This document shows positions 11,985-23,335 of a DNA stretch of 64,000 nt, one piece after another. The notes under the pieces are model-generated. The model had not been told where the DNA came from, did no database searches, and was given only the letters and a program-made list of their open reading frames with translations. The stretch is from Morinoia aosen (Eukaryota; Arthropoda; Malacostraca; Amphipoda; Talitridae): assembly GCA_030386875.1 (NCBI GenBank), contig CM059577.1:25431038-25495037 (forward strand). Direction: 5' to 3'. The translations under genes were made by a program, and so were the position numbers. Every line of letters starts with the position of its first letter. Position 1 is the stretch's first letter.

Positions 11985-12670
11985 TGCTATTTTCAAAGTT
12001 GATTGCCACAACTGACTTTAAATTTGAATTGAATATTGAACTTCAGTTTAACCCATCGCAGTTAACGGGTTAATTTGTGTTCACACTTTTTATCAGCGCT
12101 CAGTGATCACACAGCCAACTTAGTGCTTAAATAAGGAAAGCTCACATGAATGCGTATCGGAGGGCATACTTCATTCACGCGTCGTAGTAACTTATTGCAA
12201 GCGATGCAAATCTGTGTCTCCAATTCCCACTGAAACTATAAAGTGTGGCTCTCTAGGGATTTTTCTTTTCACTACCCGACGAAAAGAAAACTTTCTGCAT
12301 ATAATTTAATACTGCGATGAATTAAACTGAAATTCAACATTCGACTCAAATTTAAAATCAAAGTTGTCGGCAATTTCATAAATACCAAACACTAACTGGA
12401 TCCCTTTCATATACATTAATTTTAAAAGATTGTTACAATTTTTCAAACGATCCATCGATGGATCGTTTTGCAGCAGGAAGGACTAAGCCCTATACCCATA
12501 GGTGAGTCGTATCGCCAGCAACATATTTTACATCCGGGGTACATCTGATAACTCATGATGAAGACGGTAATAGAACCTATAATAGCAAATTAACTGCGGC
12601 GGATTAAACTGTCGTTCAATATTCAACTCGAATTATAGTCAATTTTAAAATTGAATATTGCAAATGAAAA
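11985..12670. repeat. Three copies of an 80-bp repeat, first one inverted
   Basis: Reverse-complemented 11985-12080 reads taactgcgatgggttaaact, then gttcaatattcaattcaaat and aaagtcagttgtggcaat. Forward 12305-12375 reads tactgcgatgaattaaactg, then ttcaacattcgactcaaatt and aaagttgtcggcaat. Forward 12590-12662 reads taactgcggcggattaaact and ttcaatattcaactcgaatt. The first and second copies form an inverted pair around about 220 bp, as in the termini of a non-autonomous DNA transposon. The third is a direct duplicate (inference). Confidence 0.65.
12445..12468. repeat. Perfect 24-bp palindrome
   Basis: The dyad aaacgatccatc / gatggatcgttt is exact with no central spacer. It lies in AT-rich DNA between the second and third 80-bp repeat copies. 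It could fold into a cruciform or bind a dimer (inference). Confidence 0.9.
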
Positions 12671-12812
12671 ACAAGAAATGGGCAGTGCCTTTATTCGAAT
12701 GTGGGGAAGTACTAAAAAAAATTGAGTTGGTGACCATGAATGAATCAGTAGCGCTATGAAAATATGAAAATTCCCTCAGTGATCAAACGGGCGTCGTGCG
12801 CCAGTACATGTT

Positions 12813-13010
12813 ATTAACTAGTATACACGGACAGTCAGAAAATGACTGTCGATATTCGATATATTCCTGAAATAAATCGTACAGATGTGGATGACAAACA
12901 AATATATCCATCCTAACACTACCCTCGATTAAAATATTCTTGTACTTGTGCACTGGTGAAACCCGTATCACAAATACGGTCATAAAGCATCCTTATGAGC
13001 GTCACAGACA
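12813..13010 (+). repeat. Dispersed repeat family R2, copy 1
   Basis: Shared blocks are aactagtatacacgg, gatgtggatgacaaacaaat, atccatcctaaca, gattaaaatattcttgtact and cgtatcacaaatacggtcat. They match copy 2 (13048-13236) and, on the opposite strand, copy 3 (28301-28465). It is non-coding; the short open frames on the - strand agree only partly between copies. Confidence 0.8.
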
Positions 13011-13047
13011 CACGCACCAACCAACCAACAACCGTGCATTATTATTT

Positions 13048-13236
13048 ATTTCTAGTGTGCACAGCCCATCAAAAATGACAGGATTCAACACCTTTCTTGA
13101 ACAAATTTTCCAGATGTGAATAACAAACAAACATATCCATCTAACAGTACCCGCGATTAAAATATTTTTGTACTTTTGCACTGATGAAACTCGTATCACA
13201 GATACGGTCATCGACTATCCTTATGAGCGTGACAGA
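13048..13236 (+). repeat. Dispersed repeat family R2, copy 2
   Basis: The same ordered blocks as copy 1 are offset by about 230 bp (gatgtgaataacaaacaaac, atccatctaacagtaccc, gattaaaatatttttgtact, cgtatcacagatacggtcat). Copies 1 and 2 therefore look like a local tandem duplication of a dispersed element. Confidence 0.8.
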
Positions 13237-13247
13237 GAAATGGAAGA

Positions 13248-13604
13248 AGCGGACTCCAAACAAATAAACCAAGGGTATTATTGGGTAGATAGGAGGACCC
13301 GTGGAAATTCCACGGACAATGTCATCGTCAAGCAAGGGGACCCGTGAAAAATTTCCGTCAACATTACCTAATCTATGCTAACCTAACCTATCCTAACCTT
13401 TGCTATCTTAACCGAACCCATCCTGATGAAATGTCATCATACCAATGCATGTAGGGCCATTTTTCAATGTTACACTGAGATGTTTGGTATCCATGATATT
13501 GCCCACTCAGAAATCCTGTTTCTTAAAAAGCGGACACCAAACAAATATATAAATAAATATATAAATAAACACTCAACGGGTATTATTAGGTTAGATTAGC
13601 CAGA
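13248..13604. repeat. Paired direct repeat (agcggacNcc...gggtattatt)
   Basis: The segment agcggactccaaacaaataa...gggtattattgggtagatag at 13248-13294 recurs as agcggacaccaaacaaatat...gggtattattaggttagatt at 13538-13604. Between them is a CCTAA-rich spot (ctaacctaacctatcctaac, about 13378) and a motif cccgtggaaattccacgg. Confidence 0.6.
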
Positions 13605-13792
13605 ATGTTTTTGGAGAAATTCGCTGAATCTTTTCCCTCATGATAAGTTGCTTTTTCTTGAGCAATACGTACACTGTCTCAAAAAAAATGTACTTACACT
13701 TCGAATGACAAGAAAAACATTTTTTATGAACATTGGGTGAAATTAAATGCTTTAGAATGAATGAGATAAATGTAATTGAAGAATCATGTTCT

Positions 13793-14004
13793 TTACTGTT
13801 CAAATTGATGACCATATTTGGCCAGACAACGCTGATAACGCTCACCGAGAGATTCGTAAACGTCACGAAACAGGTCATTATGAATATAGCAGCATTGTCT
13901 TTCAATTTCCAATTTCAGTGCATCAATTGTTCTTGGTTTGGTGCGATAAACTCTGTCTTTGAGATATCCACACAAAAAGAAGTCCATGGGTGTGAGGTTC
14001 CATC
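13793..14004 (-). pseudogene. Mariner-like transposase, C-terminal fragment
   Basis: The frame reads RWNLTPMDFFLCGYLKDRVY and continues to LGERYQRCLAKYGHQFEQ before a stop. In this superfamily the segment pD(L)TPxDFFLWGYLK carries the third catalytic Asp, so the D of MDFF is the expected residue. The frame differs from that of the N-terminal fragment just upstream, which ends at a stop at the junction. The simplest reading is one internal deletion. Family assignment is confident; function is lost. Confidence 0.85.
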
Positions 14005-14007
14005 TGG

Positions 14008-14190
14008 TTAAAATTTGTCTGTGGTGCGAGAAATGGCAATGGTTAGTGGCGGATTTGCCAATTCAGTTCTGAACCGTCTTTGTACTTCAATAGCGTTTTC
14101 GGTCTCCCAATAACATTTCAGGACAAACTTCCTATCTTCTAAACCTAGTTGATTTCCTGCCATGCTGTGGGTAATCAAGTACATCTGCAC
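14008..14190 (-). pseudogene. Mariner-like transposase, N-terminal DUF4817 fragment
   Basis: The likely original start is the Met at 14163 (MAGNQLGLEDRKFVLKCYW...). The pattern EDRKFVLKCYWETENAIEVQ, then RRF, PP and ISRTTDKF is the DUF4817 helix-turn-helix that binds the terminal repeats in this group. The frame runs into TAA at 14008-14010 exactly where the C-terminal part begins in another frame, which places the deletion junction at about 14005-14010. Confidence 0.8.
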
Positions 14191-14250
14191 TTAAAAAAGC
14201 GGCATGTTAGCGACAGTTAAAGTGTGAATACATTATTCGAGACACCCTTT

Positions 14251-17018
14251 AAATTCAATTTTCATGGCCGCAATATTTCTTGGCTTGTAAAGAGAAGTGA
14301 GCGGATGCCAGTTTATTCGTATCATTAGAATTCTATATGGTACCATTCAAATAGATATGAAGTATTGAAAGAGCTGCTGGCAGTAGATGCAGAATTATAT
14401 GTATATTGGTAAACTTTAATAGTGGGAATGATTAAATAAATAACTACCCAGTCTAACTTTTTTTTGTAGAGGCGTGAGTGATTTCAACCGTCAATGTATA
14501 GCTTCTGTAGAGGGCGGCTAAAATTATAGATGCAGCGCAAAAACTTAGAGTGGGCAGCGCACTCAACTGGGCTCAGATGTGGGTGTAGTCAGGCCGCTTG
14601 TAAAGACAGCCCTAAATAAAGTCCTTACTTCAAACGTATTGTGAATGAACGAATGGTTTAATGCCTAAAAACGTGATAGAATTATATAATTGAAATGGCA
14701 TAGTACGATGATAAAGTTCGAATGATAGTTTAGAACTAAGGCTTAAAAATAATTTGTTATCCTCTATCGAGCAAGTTATTGTTACGATTGTTCAAATCAT
14801 TTTTTTATGAACGTTACATTTGATTACTATGTCCCTGATTCTGATAGATCATTGACCCAACTCGGTTCTCGGTAATTCTTCATTTCCTTTTTAAGGCATA
14901 ATTAGTGTGAAATCTCAGTGGCTTTTGAACTCGGATCACTGCACTGTGTACTTCAACTTGTACTTCAAATCCGAAATGGAAATGTAGATTATTATCTAAT
15001 GCTAAATAGCATTCTTTTAATGCAAAATATTAATACTAACTAGTAACTTATACCAAATAGTTTTATTTAAATACGTAATTCTAATATTGACTAAAACGTG
15101 TAATATTGTAGTGTCATTTTGTAGTACGCAGAATGCTCCTTTAAATATACTTCCATTTATTGTTATTCGTTTATGTCTTATAATGTCACTCTATTGAATA
15201 CACAACATTTGAGCCAAGGTTTCTTCGTTTCAACAATATTGAAACATTTCTATGGAAGTAAAGGAAATTAATCGTTTTTTTATAGATAATCATGGCCAAT
15301 CACAACGATCACTTATGCTTTACGGTGAATATCACCGAATACCAGCCATATTTCTCTAAGCTGACGTCCAGAATTTGTATTTTGCATCGGGTTTCGAGCA
15401 ATAATATCGCTAAACTTGACGCAGATTGCTGCAATAATATTTGCAATATTACTGCAATACTGCAATGTTACTGGATAATATTTTCGATAACCATTCATCA
15501 TTTGACATAAGCAGAAACATGGATAGAGATTGAGTGCCCTACATCAGAAGCATCCTCTCTGATATTTCACTATGAAAACCAAGCCTGCATTCCGGAAGCA
15601 GTGTTTGAATCACAAAAGATCCTCAGCTGTCAGAAAAAACTGAACACGATCCGAGTTGAAGAATATGCTCGAATGTTATGCGTGGGCCACCTTCTTCAAA
15701 GGGGAGAGCAATGAGATGTCATGACTAGCTTCAAATTAACAGGAAAATTAAGTAAAATTTATCTCTGAAGGTGTGCCCAATTTTCCAGTTCATATTGAAG
15801 AATATCCAAGTTTATTATTGCATTCTTTACTTGAGGATAACATTGGAATTCAGCATTCAGCATAATATTGGAATTTATTGAAAATTGAAGTCAAATTCTA
15901 ACTTGATTGAACAGTTAAGTATAATTTGAAATGAACAAGAAAATAAGCACAGCTTAAAAATCAAGAAAAAGAATTGCGACCATTTAAAAATAGACTAAAA
16001 AATTAGGTGTGATAAAAATTAATAGAGACATTGTGAATAGCTTCAAAATAATAACGGAAAAGTTGGGTACAGCTTCCAATTTAACTGAAAAAATTAAGTG
16101 CTTCATGAAAATTTTCTCAAAAAAAAGGGTACAACTTCGTAATTAGCTGAAAATTTTGGCATATATTCAAGATTAAGAAAACAATTAAGCAAAATGTTAA
16201 ATACAAAAATTGATATAACTTCAAAATTTGTACTTTAGGAAGAACTCACGATAATTACTAAAAATTAATTCAGATGCAGATGGCTCACAGAATTTCTGCG
16301 GATGGGCCCCTGCAGGTTGGCGTTCTTCTATTCCAGGAAAAATCCAAGTTTTCTGCAAAATGAAATCGTAAATATTTTCTAGTCGGAAAATTTTCTTCAA
16401 GCCGAGGAATGTTACCTACTGTATTTTCGAGGGTTTATAAATCCCTAATTAAGTGTGCCTATGCGTTTAATCATGCATGGAAATAGAATTTGTTATCCCT
16501 AATTATGCAAAACTATGTTTGAAGTGTGGCGATATAGCGTCACTCACATACTCTGTTCAAACGGAAATTTTGGGTGCTAACGTAGCGATTTATCGCTGGC
16601 ACTCGGTGACAAGTATCACGTAAAAAGCATAAATGATCTCGCTAATTGGACTTGTTTAGCGATAAACTTAGTTTTGTAAGACAATCGCCCCCGGGCAATC
16701 TCCTATAAGGCAACATTTCTTCACATGATGCAGACATTTTTGAATCCCTTTAGTACAGTTCAATATTGCGGGAATACTCAAACTTTTAGACTGATCTACA
16801 CGAAGAATTCATTTGCACCTAAAATATACATGCGTGCTATAATACGCGAATTAGCCTAAGCTTCCAAAATTTCCATGCGTGGCTTAAAACAACGTACTGC
16901 ACGGGGAGGCAATGCTTAATTAGGCACCATAATCTCCAAAAATGCGTATTGTTAGGTACATTTTTTGCGCATTGCACTTAGAAGAGTAAAAAAATATACA
17001 CAAACGTTTAACAAATAC
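14251..17018. other. AT-rich stretch with decayed A-rich repeats, no gene
   Basis: The interval is strongly A/T-rich. From about 15940 to 16230 a loose motif (ggtacaacttc...aattagctgaaaattt and similar) recurs with heavy divergence. Short overlapping open frames at 15292-15510 have no motif. No gene is recognised. Confidence 0.5.
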
Positions 17019-17039
17019 AAGAATGATAAAATCATTCTT
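17019..17039. repeat. 9-bp-arm hairpin next to a CTGATGATGA-type motif
   Basis: Arms aagaatgat and atcattctt are exact around a 3-nt centre. They are followed by catcatcaggccaacttgc. The word aggccaacttgc recurs at about 51698 beside one of the foldback elements, and cttcatcatcag recurs at 52491. This may be a fragment of the same family (inference). Confidence 0.5.
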
Positions 17040-17770
17040 CATCATCAGGCCAACTTGCGTTCATCATTTAAGTAAATCGATTCGAATGTTTTCTGTCGAC
17101 CGAACCTAATTCTTATTTTACATTCCTGTCATAAATTCTAATTCAGGTTCATACTACATAGAACCACAATTAACACATGAAAATACAATATATATACAAC
17201 CCTGTCTATAGTTGCATTCAACTAATTCTTCAGCATATACAAAGTAATTATTACAATTTAAAGAAACAAAAGTTGTTTGTTTAAGTTATAATTCAATGAA
17301 CTCAACTATAATTCTGTCACAGTTTACTCGAAACATTCCTAAATTTTAAATTCTTTATCATTCAACTAACAGTTGCATTCAACTAACAGTTTTCAGAGGT
17401 TATTCATGCTTTCATCTCTCTACGTCGCCAAGCTCCGAAACAGTCCTATGCCTTTTTAAAAGCCATTTCATGCACTGATGCTAAAAACTATTTTCTTTTT
17501 GTCTTGTTCAAGTACCTCACCTTTTTCAAAGTACCTTTGCTCATGTTTTAAAAGGGTAACCAGGTCACTAAGCTCCAGTATTCTAAGTTCCACAGATACC
17601 TCTGAAGCGAAAACGACTTCACCATCGTGTTGAACAAAGTATCTAGCATGCTGGACACTTCAAATGGCAAGCAACCAATTCGCATATGTTCCAGGCAAGT
17701 GCAGCACATAATGTCCAGTCCATGACCCGCCTGAGTTAAGCAACAGGACCTGCTCTTGCCCCTCAAAGAG
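17040..17770. other. AT-rich stretch, nothing recognised
   Basis: The word caactaacagttgcattcaac and a variant of it recur at about 17216 and 17363-17390. No gene, array or strong inverted repeat is seen. Confidence 0.45.
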
Positions 17771-18020
17771 ACAGGTTTTTCCTCGAGAGATTGCGAGTGG
17801 TCTCTCCATAACGGGTCCCGCGCTCTGCGATAACCCAGCTAGGTCGCTGCGATCCAGCGCGCGCTGCAGAGGCGGAGTTTCTGAATGATCGAAACGCGTC
17901 ATTCGCACCCTGTTCCAGCCAATAGTGGCAGCGATCGATCAGAGGGAGGGGAACACAAAAGGGCATTCCTTCTCCACACCGAGCCAAGAGAGAGGAAAAC
18001 GCCACGTCGATCACATCGTA
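17771..18020. other. GC-richer islet, possible exon or promoter
   Basis: G+C and CpG rise (aggtcgctgcgatccagcgcgcgctgcag). Two overlapping - strand frames of 82 and 88 codons cross it, without recognised motifs. A CCAAT word lies at about 17918. I cannot decide between exon, promoter and old repeat. Confidence 0.3.
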
Positions 18021-18890
18021 TATTACCAAACATGCGTGATCATTAAGAATGAACCTATGACTTGATCGATCGAGTCTCGTTTTCCGTATACTTCAGAAAT
18101 GAAAGGAGATATCCGAGATTTATGAAATTTTCATGGAGGTGCGGAACTTATGTATGAGTCGTACGTACTTTAAAGCAAGCATTCGCAGAAAAATTCTACA
18201 TGTTCATCGGTACTATGATCAATGTATCTGTGCAAGCCCTATCTAATGTTTCTATATTCTTGCAGTGCATCAGCCATAGCTGGTTTTCCTGGGTGCGCAG
18301 TTTAGTCTTCGTTGATATTCCATCATCTTCTTTGACAGCACAATGGGTGCACTTGCTGGTTCAGATACGCCTGAGTCAGAAATTACCGAGCCATTTTCCA
18401 CCAATGTATTCAAAACAGGTTTCAGCCTTTGTTCAATTGTGTGTGTGTGTGTGTGTGTGTAATGTGTGCGGTAAACTTGCTCGTAAATTTTAAAATTTGT
18501 ACTTTTAAACAACTAACGAGCTCACAAATAAGAATATAAGTATTCATTTTTCAATAGTATTTGTGCCATAAAAATTTTTTTACTTGTTAAGCTCAGAAAT
18601 CAATTGTGTATCACAGGAACTAATTACGATATTTCTAAATTTCCTTATGTAAGTAGCTACAAATTCCCTTATGTATGTAGCCACAAGTTCCCTTATTGCT
18701 TTGATACCTGATACTTTCACCAACAAAAGACCGTCGAGATGGCTTTCATAGTAACTGCTTCTAGAAATAAATAATTCGCTGACTCTTAGAGCAATGTTCT
18801 TTAAACGTCGCTTATCTATTCCCCGCTTTCTCAATAAAAAATTAGAAACTATCGCCTCACTCATTCGTCACGTGCCCTTATTTTAGCGCC
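18021..18890. other. AT-rich stretch with short repeats
   Basis: The interval contains the (GT)11 run at 18439-18460 and a 30-bp motif (ttcccttatgtaagtagctac type) repeated about 2.5 times at 18635-18705. No gene recognised. Confidence 0.45.
18439..18460. repeat. (GT)11 microsatellite
   Basis: This is an uninterrupted run of eleven GT dinucleotides. Confidence 0.95.
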
Positions 18891-19689
18891 GACCTGTAGT
18901 CTGCTCGAGTTCTTTTCAACGAAAAGATTAATGTGCGCGAACTTTAAGTTTCCCCGATGCAGACAGAATCTTGATCGCTCTGCCCGCGGGTCCCCGCCGT
19001 TGCTCGGTGGAGCGTGAGCCATCATGCAGTCCGCAAACCGTTGAAGAGGTCATAAGTTCTCAGCAAGTAGCTCACGCCGCAGCACTCTAGTGCATGAGCC
19101 CAGTTCGTCGAGATATTACTGTATTTCGGAGCTCCGGAGGAAATTGCTCCGAGTTGCTCGGCGGGCGGAAGCGCGAAAGACGGTAGCGCTCTTGTGAGAC
19201 TTTCGGACGAGCGTCAAACCCATTCCGCACCTTGAGCATATCTCTATAATTGACGGTGCATGTGCTGAATGAGATCATAACACACCCGTAGGGAATGAGT
19301 ATTTAAATAAAATCAAAACGGGTGTTTGGGAAAGAAGCGATCCCGCGAAAATTCCGAGTTAGACACTGGGTTTGCCGGGAAGACCTATTGGCAGAAGGAA
19401 CCGTGCCTTCTCACGCAACAAGTTCGGGAACAAAAGCAGCGTCTTCTGCAGCACGCCGATATTGGCGCGTCATTTCAGGTTTCCGGAGATCAGAGGTGAA
19501 CTCGAGGTTTATCTCAAAACAGTTGGAAATCAGAGGAAATTGCCCCAAGAAAATTACCCGAAACCGCGGTCGAGTGCGCTACGTGAACTTTACGTGCGGC
19601 TCGATAGGAATTATCTCATGTTCACGTACGTGCGTTCCTGGGGGACTACGTGATGCATGTAACCAGTAGATGACCTAGGTACGTTCTCT
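18891..19689. other. GC-richer islet with unrecognised open frames
   Basis: CpG-rich sequence (gctctgcccgcgggtccccgccg near 18980) is followed at 19322-19669 by overlapping + frames of 115 and 93 codons, basic and Ser/Arg-rich, without motifs. This is the best non-repetitive candidate region for a missed exon or promoter in the first 20 kb, but no splice pattern confirms it. Confidence 0.3.
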
Positions 19690-19917
19690 AGCTGGTAGAA
19701 TCAGGGTAGCTTCGAGCGTACGATCAGGGTTGATTGAAGCGTAGAATCAGGATACTCGTAGATTGAAGTCCAGGATCAGGGTAGATTGAAGCTCAGAATC
19801 ATGGTAGATAGAACGGTGGAATCAGGGTAGATTCAAGCTATAGGATCAGGGTAAATTCCAACGTAGAATCAGGATAGATTGAAGTCAAGGATCAGGGTAG
19901 ATTGAAGCCTAGTCTAA
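19690..19917. repeat. Degenerate array of about 25-35-bp units
   Basis: The motif gaatcagggtagattgaagc and near variants recur about eight times with irregular spacing (gatcagggttgattgaagcg, gatcagggtagattgaagct, gaatcagggtagattcaagc). This is a diverged minisatellite. Confidence 0.85.
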
Positions 19918-20545
19918 TAGAATCAATAATGCATACGGTTAGGGCATCTGTGATTTTTCACAAAGATTGACATTTTTGACTGTTGAGCGGAGAGAAGCTG
20001 CGAAAATTGAACACAGTTCATTAAATACATTCACGTGAATTATGTATAGTTCATTCACTAAAATGGAGCCCAATAAAACTTGCTCCTACGCATCGAGTTC
20101 AAACGCATAAAATTAGAGTTAAAGTAGAAAAGCTGAATTTGAAAAAAGAAATTCTCGATGAGGCATAGTCACTCTCACCTCATGAATAACTTCCGAATGA
20201 AAACAATTGCAACAAACTATTTTACACAAACAATTCAGTCGCACAATCACCATTACCACAAAACCACACCACCACCAAATTACCGTGATGTCTCTCACTT
20301 ATGAACCTATTGAATTTTACGCTATTGAACATAAGACGCTCTTCTATAGCCTCCCATTACATGGGTGTTATACTCATAGAGAAAATGAGTTAGAAACGAA
20401 ATTTCCGGCTTCTGCTCTTGCATTCTACATGTCATTGGGAACACAACATTGCGGCGCAGGAGGTCCGCTCCTTGCGAGCAAATGTCATCCAATTAAAGAG
20501 TGGAAACTGGGGGAATGTGCTGCTCGCTGGTATTGTGATATCGAG
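19918..20545. other. Unique stretch, nothing recognised
   Basis: An open + frame of 142 codons (20207-20635) begins here and runs into the 22-bp array. Its unique part has no motif and I do not call it a gene. Confidence 0.4.
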
Positions 20546-21172
20546 CGGCACACGGGCGTTACGTGCTGGATACACCTGCGGCACATGCTGGACACACGTG
20601 CGTTACATGCTGGATACACGCGCGTTACGTGCTGAACACACGTGCGTTACATGCTGGATACACGTGCGTTACATGCTGGACACACGTGCGTTACATGCTG
20701 GATACACCTGCGGTACATGCTGGATACACGCGTGGTACATGCTGGATACACGTGGGGTACATGCTGGATACACCTGCGGTACATGCTGGATACACCTGCA
20801 ATACATGCTGGATACACGCGCGGTACATGCTGGATACACGCGTGGTACATGCTGGATACACGTGCGGTACATGCTGGATACACCTGCGGTACATGCTGGA
20901 TACACGCGTGGTACATGCTGGATACACGCGTGGTACATGCTGGATACACCTGCGGTACATACTGGATACACCTGCGGTACATGCTGGACACACGTGCGTT
21001 ACATGCTGGATACACGTGCGTTACATGCTGGATACACCTGCGGTACATACTGGATACACCTGCGGTACATGCTGGATACACGCGCATTACATGCTGGACA
21101 CAAGTGCGGTACATGCTGGATACACGCGCAGTACATGCTGGGCACACGCGCGGTACATGCTGAATACACGCA
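20546..21172. repeat. 22-bp minisatellite, about 28 copies
   Basis: The core acatgctggatacac is followed by a variable cgcgtggt, ctgcggt, gtgcgtt or gcgcggt segment, with a period of 22 bp. The unit lacks stops on both strands and 22 is not a multiple of 3, so all frames stay open; this explains the overlapping 100-290-codon frames. Variation is concentrated in the 7-bp segment between cores, while the core is almost constant. Confidence 0.95.
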
Positions 21173-21334
21173 GGAGAGGTGCGTTAACACACCAGCCTAC
21201 TGTAACCAGCCCGTAACACACCCGACCGCCACACACCAGCAAGTGCCGCCAGCGCTACACACACGGCGTGTCCGTACGATGCCTCATCTTCGCTAATGGT
21301 CATCTCACTCGCTCTGCAGTGCCGAGAAATTAAA

Positions 21335-21475
21335 CTGCTTCTCTTAACACTTTACAGCCTCTACTTTTTGCTCCGCTTAACATTTTACAGCCGCTACTTT
21401 TGCTTTTATTAACATTTTACAGCCGCTACTTTTGTTTTTCTTAATATCTTATAGCCGCTACTTTTTGCTCTCATG
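21335..21475. repeat. About 38-bp tandem repeat, 3.5 copies
   Basis: The block cttaacattttacagccgct then acttttgctttt recurs at about 21342, 21379, 21408 and 21448 with small length changes. Confidence 0.8.
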
Positions 21476-23174
21476 ACCGTTATTACAATCACCGTTGTGG
21501 GACTAGCACCGGCAACGAGTTGTCACCGGCATCTGATTGCATTGTGTTCGATTAGACATGTTAATGTCAACATATTTGTACTCATATTATCGTGGTATTA
21601 GACTGGTACTGATGTCAGAATGAGGAAGGAACAGCCACTCGCCGTGAACTTCAAAGAACTCACCAAGGTTCAAGTTCGGTAAAGAATTGAATACAGTACT
21701 GTTTATACATGGAAGTGTATGGTAAATTATCCCTGGAGGAAGAATGGTTAAATGCTGCGAGAAGGGTTCAAACTTAAGAAGAAAGTATAATATTCCGAAA
21801 CGTTTACCTAAAAAATAATACAAAAGTTAATTTTTATATATTTTTTTTAACCTACTAGTTATATTCAAATGTGAGCTGAAGACGACATTAATGTCTGCGC
21901 TGAATACGACGGTTGTATAGGGTAGAGTCGAGCGTAGAGAGCCCGTAAGTGAAGTGATAATAAGGACAGGTAAGGAAGGAACGTGGGTGAATGAGTTACA
22001 CGTGTGTTACCAGTTGCAAGAAAACTGATTTGCGTGAGTGGAAGACGTTACTGGTGGCTTATAAGTTCGTCTGCATGCGAGCAACGAAATAAATGTTTGT
22101 GAAAATATGAATATGATTGCCCATAACAATTTACTGCGCACCAATGAGTAGAATTCTTTGCATACGACATTTTATGCGGCACAATATTCCTAAACTCCCA
22201 TAAATACTCCTAAGGGGAGAATTTGACTGAAAACGTAGCTAATTAACAGCTAGAGGACGATATTAATTTTTGATGAAATGTCGTACCTGACGTAAATATA
22301 CAGTTTCATATTGTTTTGTCATCCACATTCATCTTGCACAGGTAACTAATACATTCTCATTCAAAATTCAAGTATGTTAGTATCGTTTACCAGCATAAAC
22401 AATCTTCTATCAGAGGCTCTCTTTCGTAGTATGATTGTCTAACGGGTAATGGATAAACTTCAAAATTTTTAGTATATATCAATTTACAGATTACCTGCAG
22501 GCTTTAGTAACAGCATATTAAGGTGAGAGTGCAGAGTGAATCTAGCAGAGATGAATTAATGTGTGACTGGATTGAAGTTAATAAGAGTATGCATCAGAGT
22601 TGAAACTGAAGTCGTTGCTCGTGCAATTTCTGCACAGCAGAAAATTTAAAATAGGAGACTCCTAAAGAGTGGAATTTACGATGCGTTCTGGGCATCCCCA
22701 CACATTGGAGGAGACACTCGCAGGTCTCACATTTACACGAGGAACTAGTCGCAAAATTTCCCGCATGTAAAATGAAGATGAAATGCGTAGTAAAATACAT
22801 GATAAAATTAGTGTTTTCCTGATAAAATTACCAAAAATACTTACATGTGACTCGATGAATTCTTCCGGGACTTAAAGAGAAGGAAAATGTAATGTTCCTA
22901 AGTGAGCGAATACATATAACATTGCCCAAACATAGAGAACAAATCGCCAAAAAAAAACCATAGGAAAGCAAAAAATCGCGCTATAAGAATTTCATAGCAA
23001 AACGACCGATCTAAAAAAACTCTTAGGCAGTCAATCGTGATTTGATTGCGAGGGATTTTGCAGAGCAAATTCCCCAGGGAACCTAAATAATGAGTGGGAA
23101 GTGTTGTGTGGGAAAATCCCAGGCCTGCTTGTGGCAGACTGACCGGACGGGAGAAGCTGAGCTATACGCTCGGA
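21476..23174. other. AT-rich stretch, nothing recognised
   Basis: Short open frames only (78 and 68 codons on the - strand), without motifs. No array or inverted repeat noticed. Confidence 0.45.
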
Positions 23175-23335
23175 GGCCGGTGTGTGTGATGCTGCGGCGT
23201 GTGGAGTGGGGGTGTGATGCTGCAGCGTGTGGAGTGTGGGTGTGATGCTGCGGCGTGTGGAGTGGGGGTGTGATGCTGCGGCGTATGGGGTATTGGTGTG
23301 TGTGATGTTATGGCGTATAGTGTGTGAGGGTGTGG
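23175..23335. repeat. About 30-bp GT-rich minisatellite, 4-5 copies
   Basis: The unit gtgtgatgctgcggcgtgtg followed by gagtgggg recurs from about 23186, degrading toward the 3' side into gtgtgatgttatggcgtata. Confidence 0.85.

Larger units (their letters stand above)
13670..14250 (-). mobile_element. Internally deleted mariner-like (DUF4817-type) element
   Basis: A 580-bp relic is bounded by imperfect terminal inverted repeats. The left end 13673-13701 reads gtctcaaaaaaaatgtactt and then acactt. The right end, reverse-complemented from 14247-14219, reads gtgtctcgaataatgtattc and then acactt. Inside, on the - strand, lie an N-terminal DUF4817 helix-turn-helix fragment (14163-14008) and a C-terminal fragment with the last catalytic-Asp motif (about 14004-13793). 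The catalytic middle, with the first two acidic residues, is missing, so the copy cannot make active transposase. A TA target duplication is possible but not clear. Confidence 0.85.

Noticed and set aside
12783-13335. Small - strand genes near 13 kb with similar peptides
   Set aside because: The similarity arises from two tandem copies of the R2 repeat. Frames are not maintained between copies or in the third copy at 28.3 kb.
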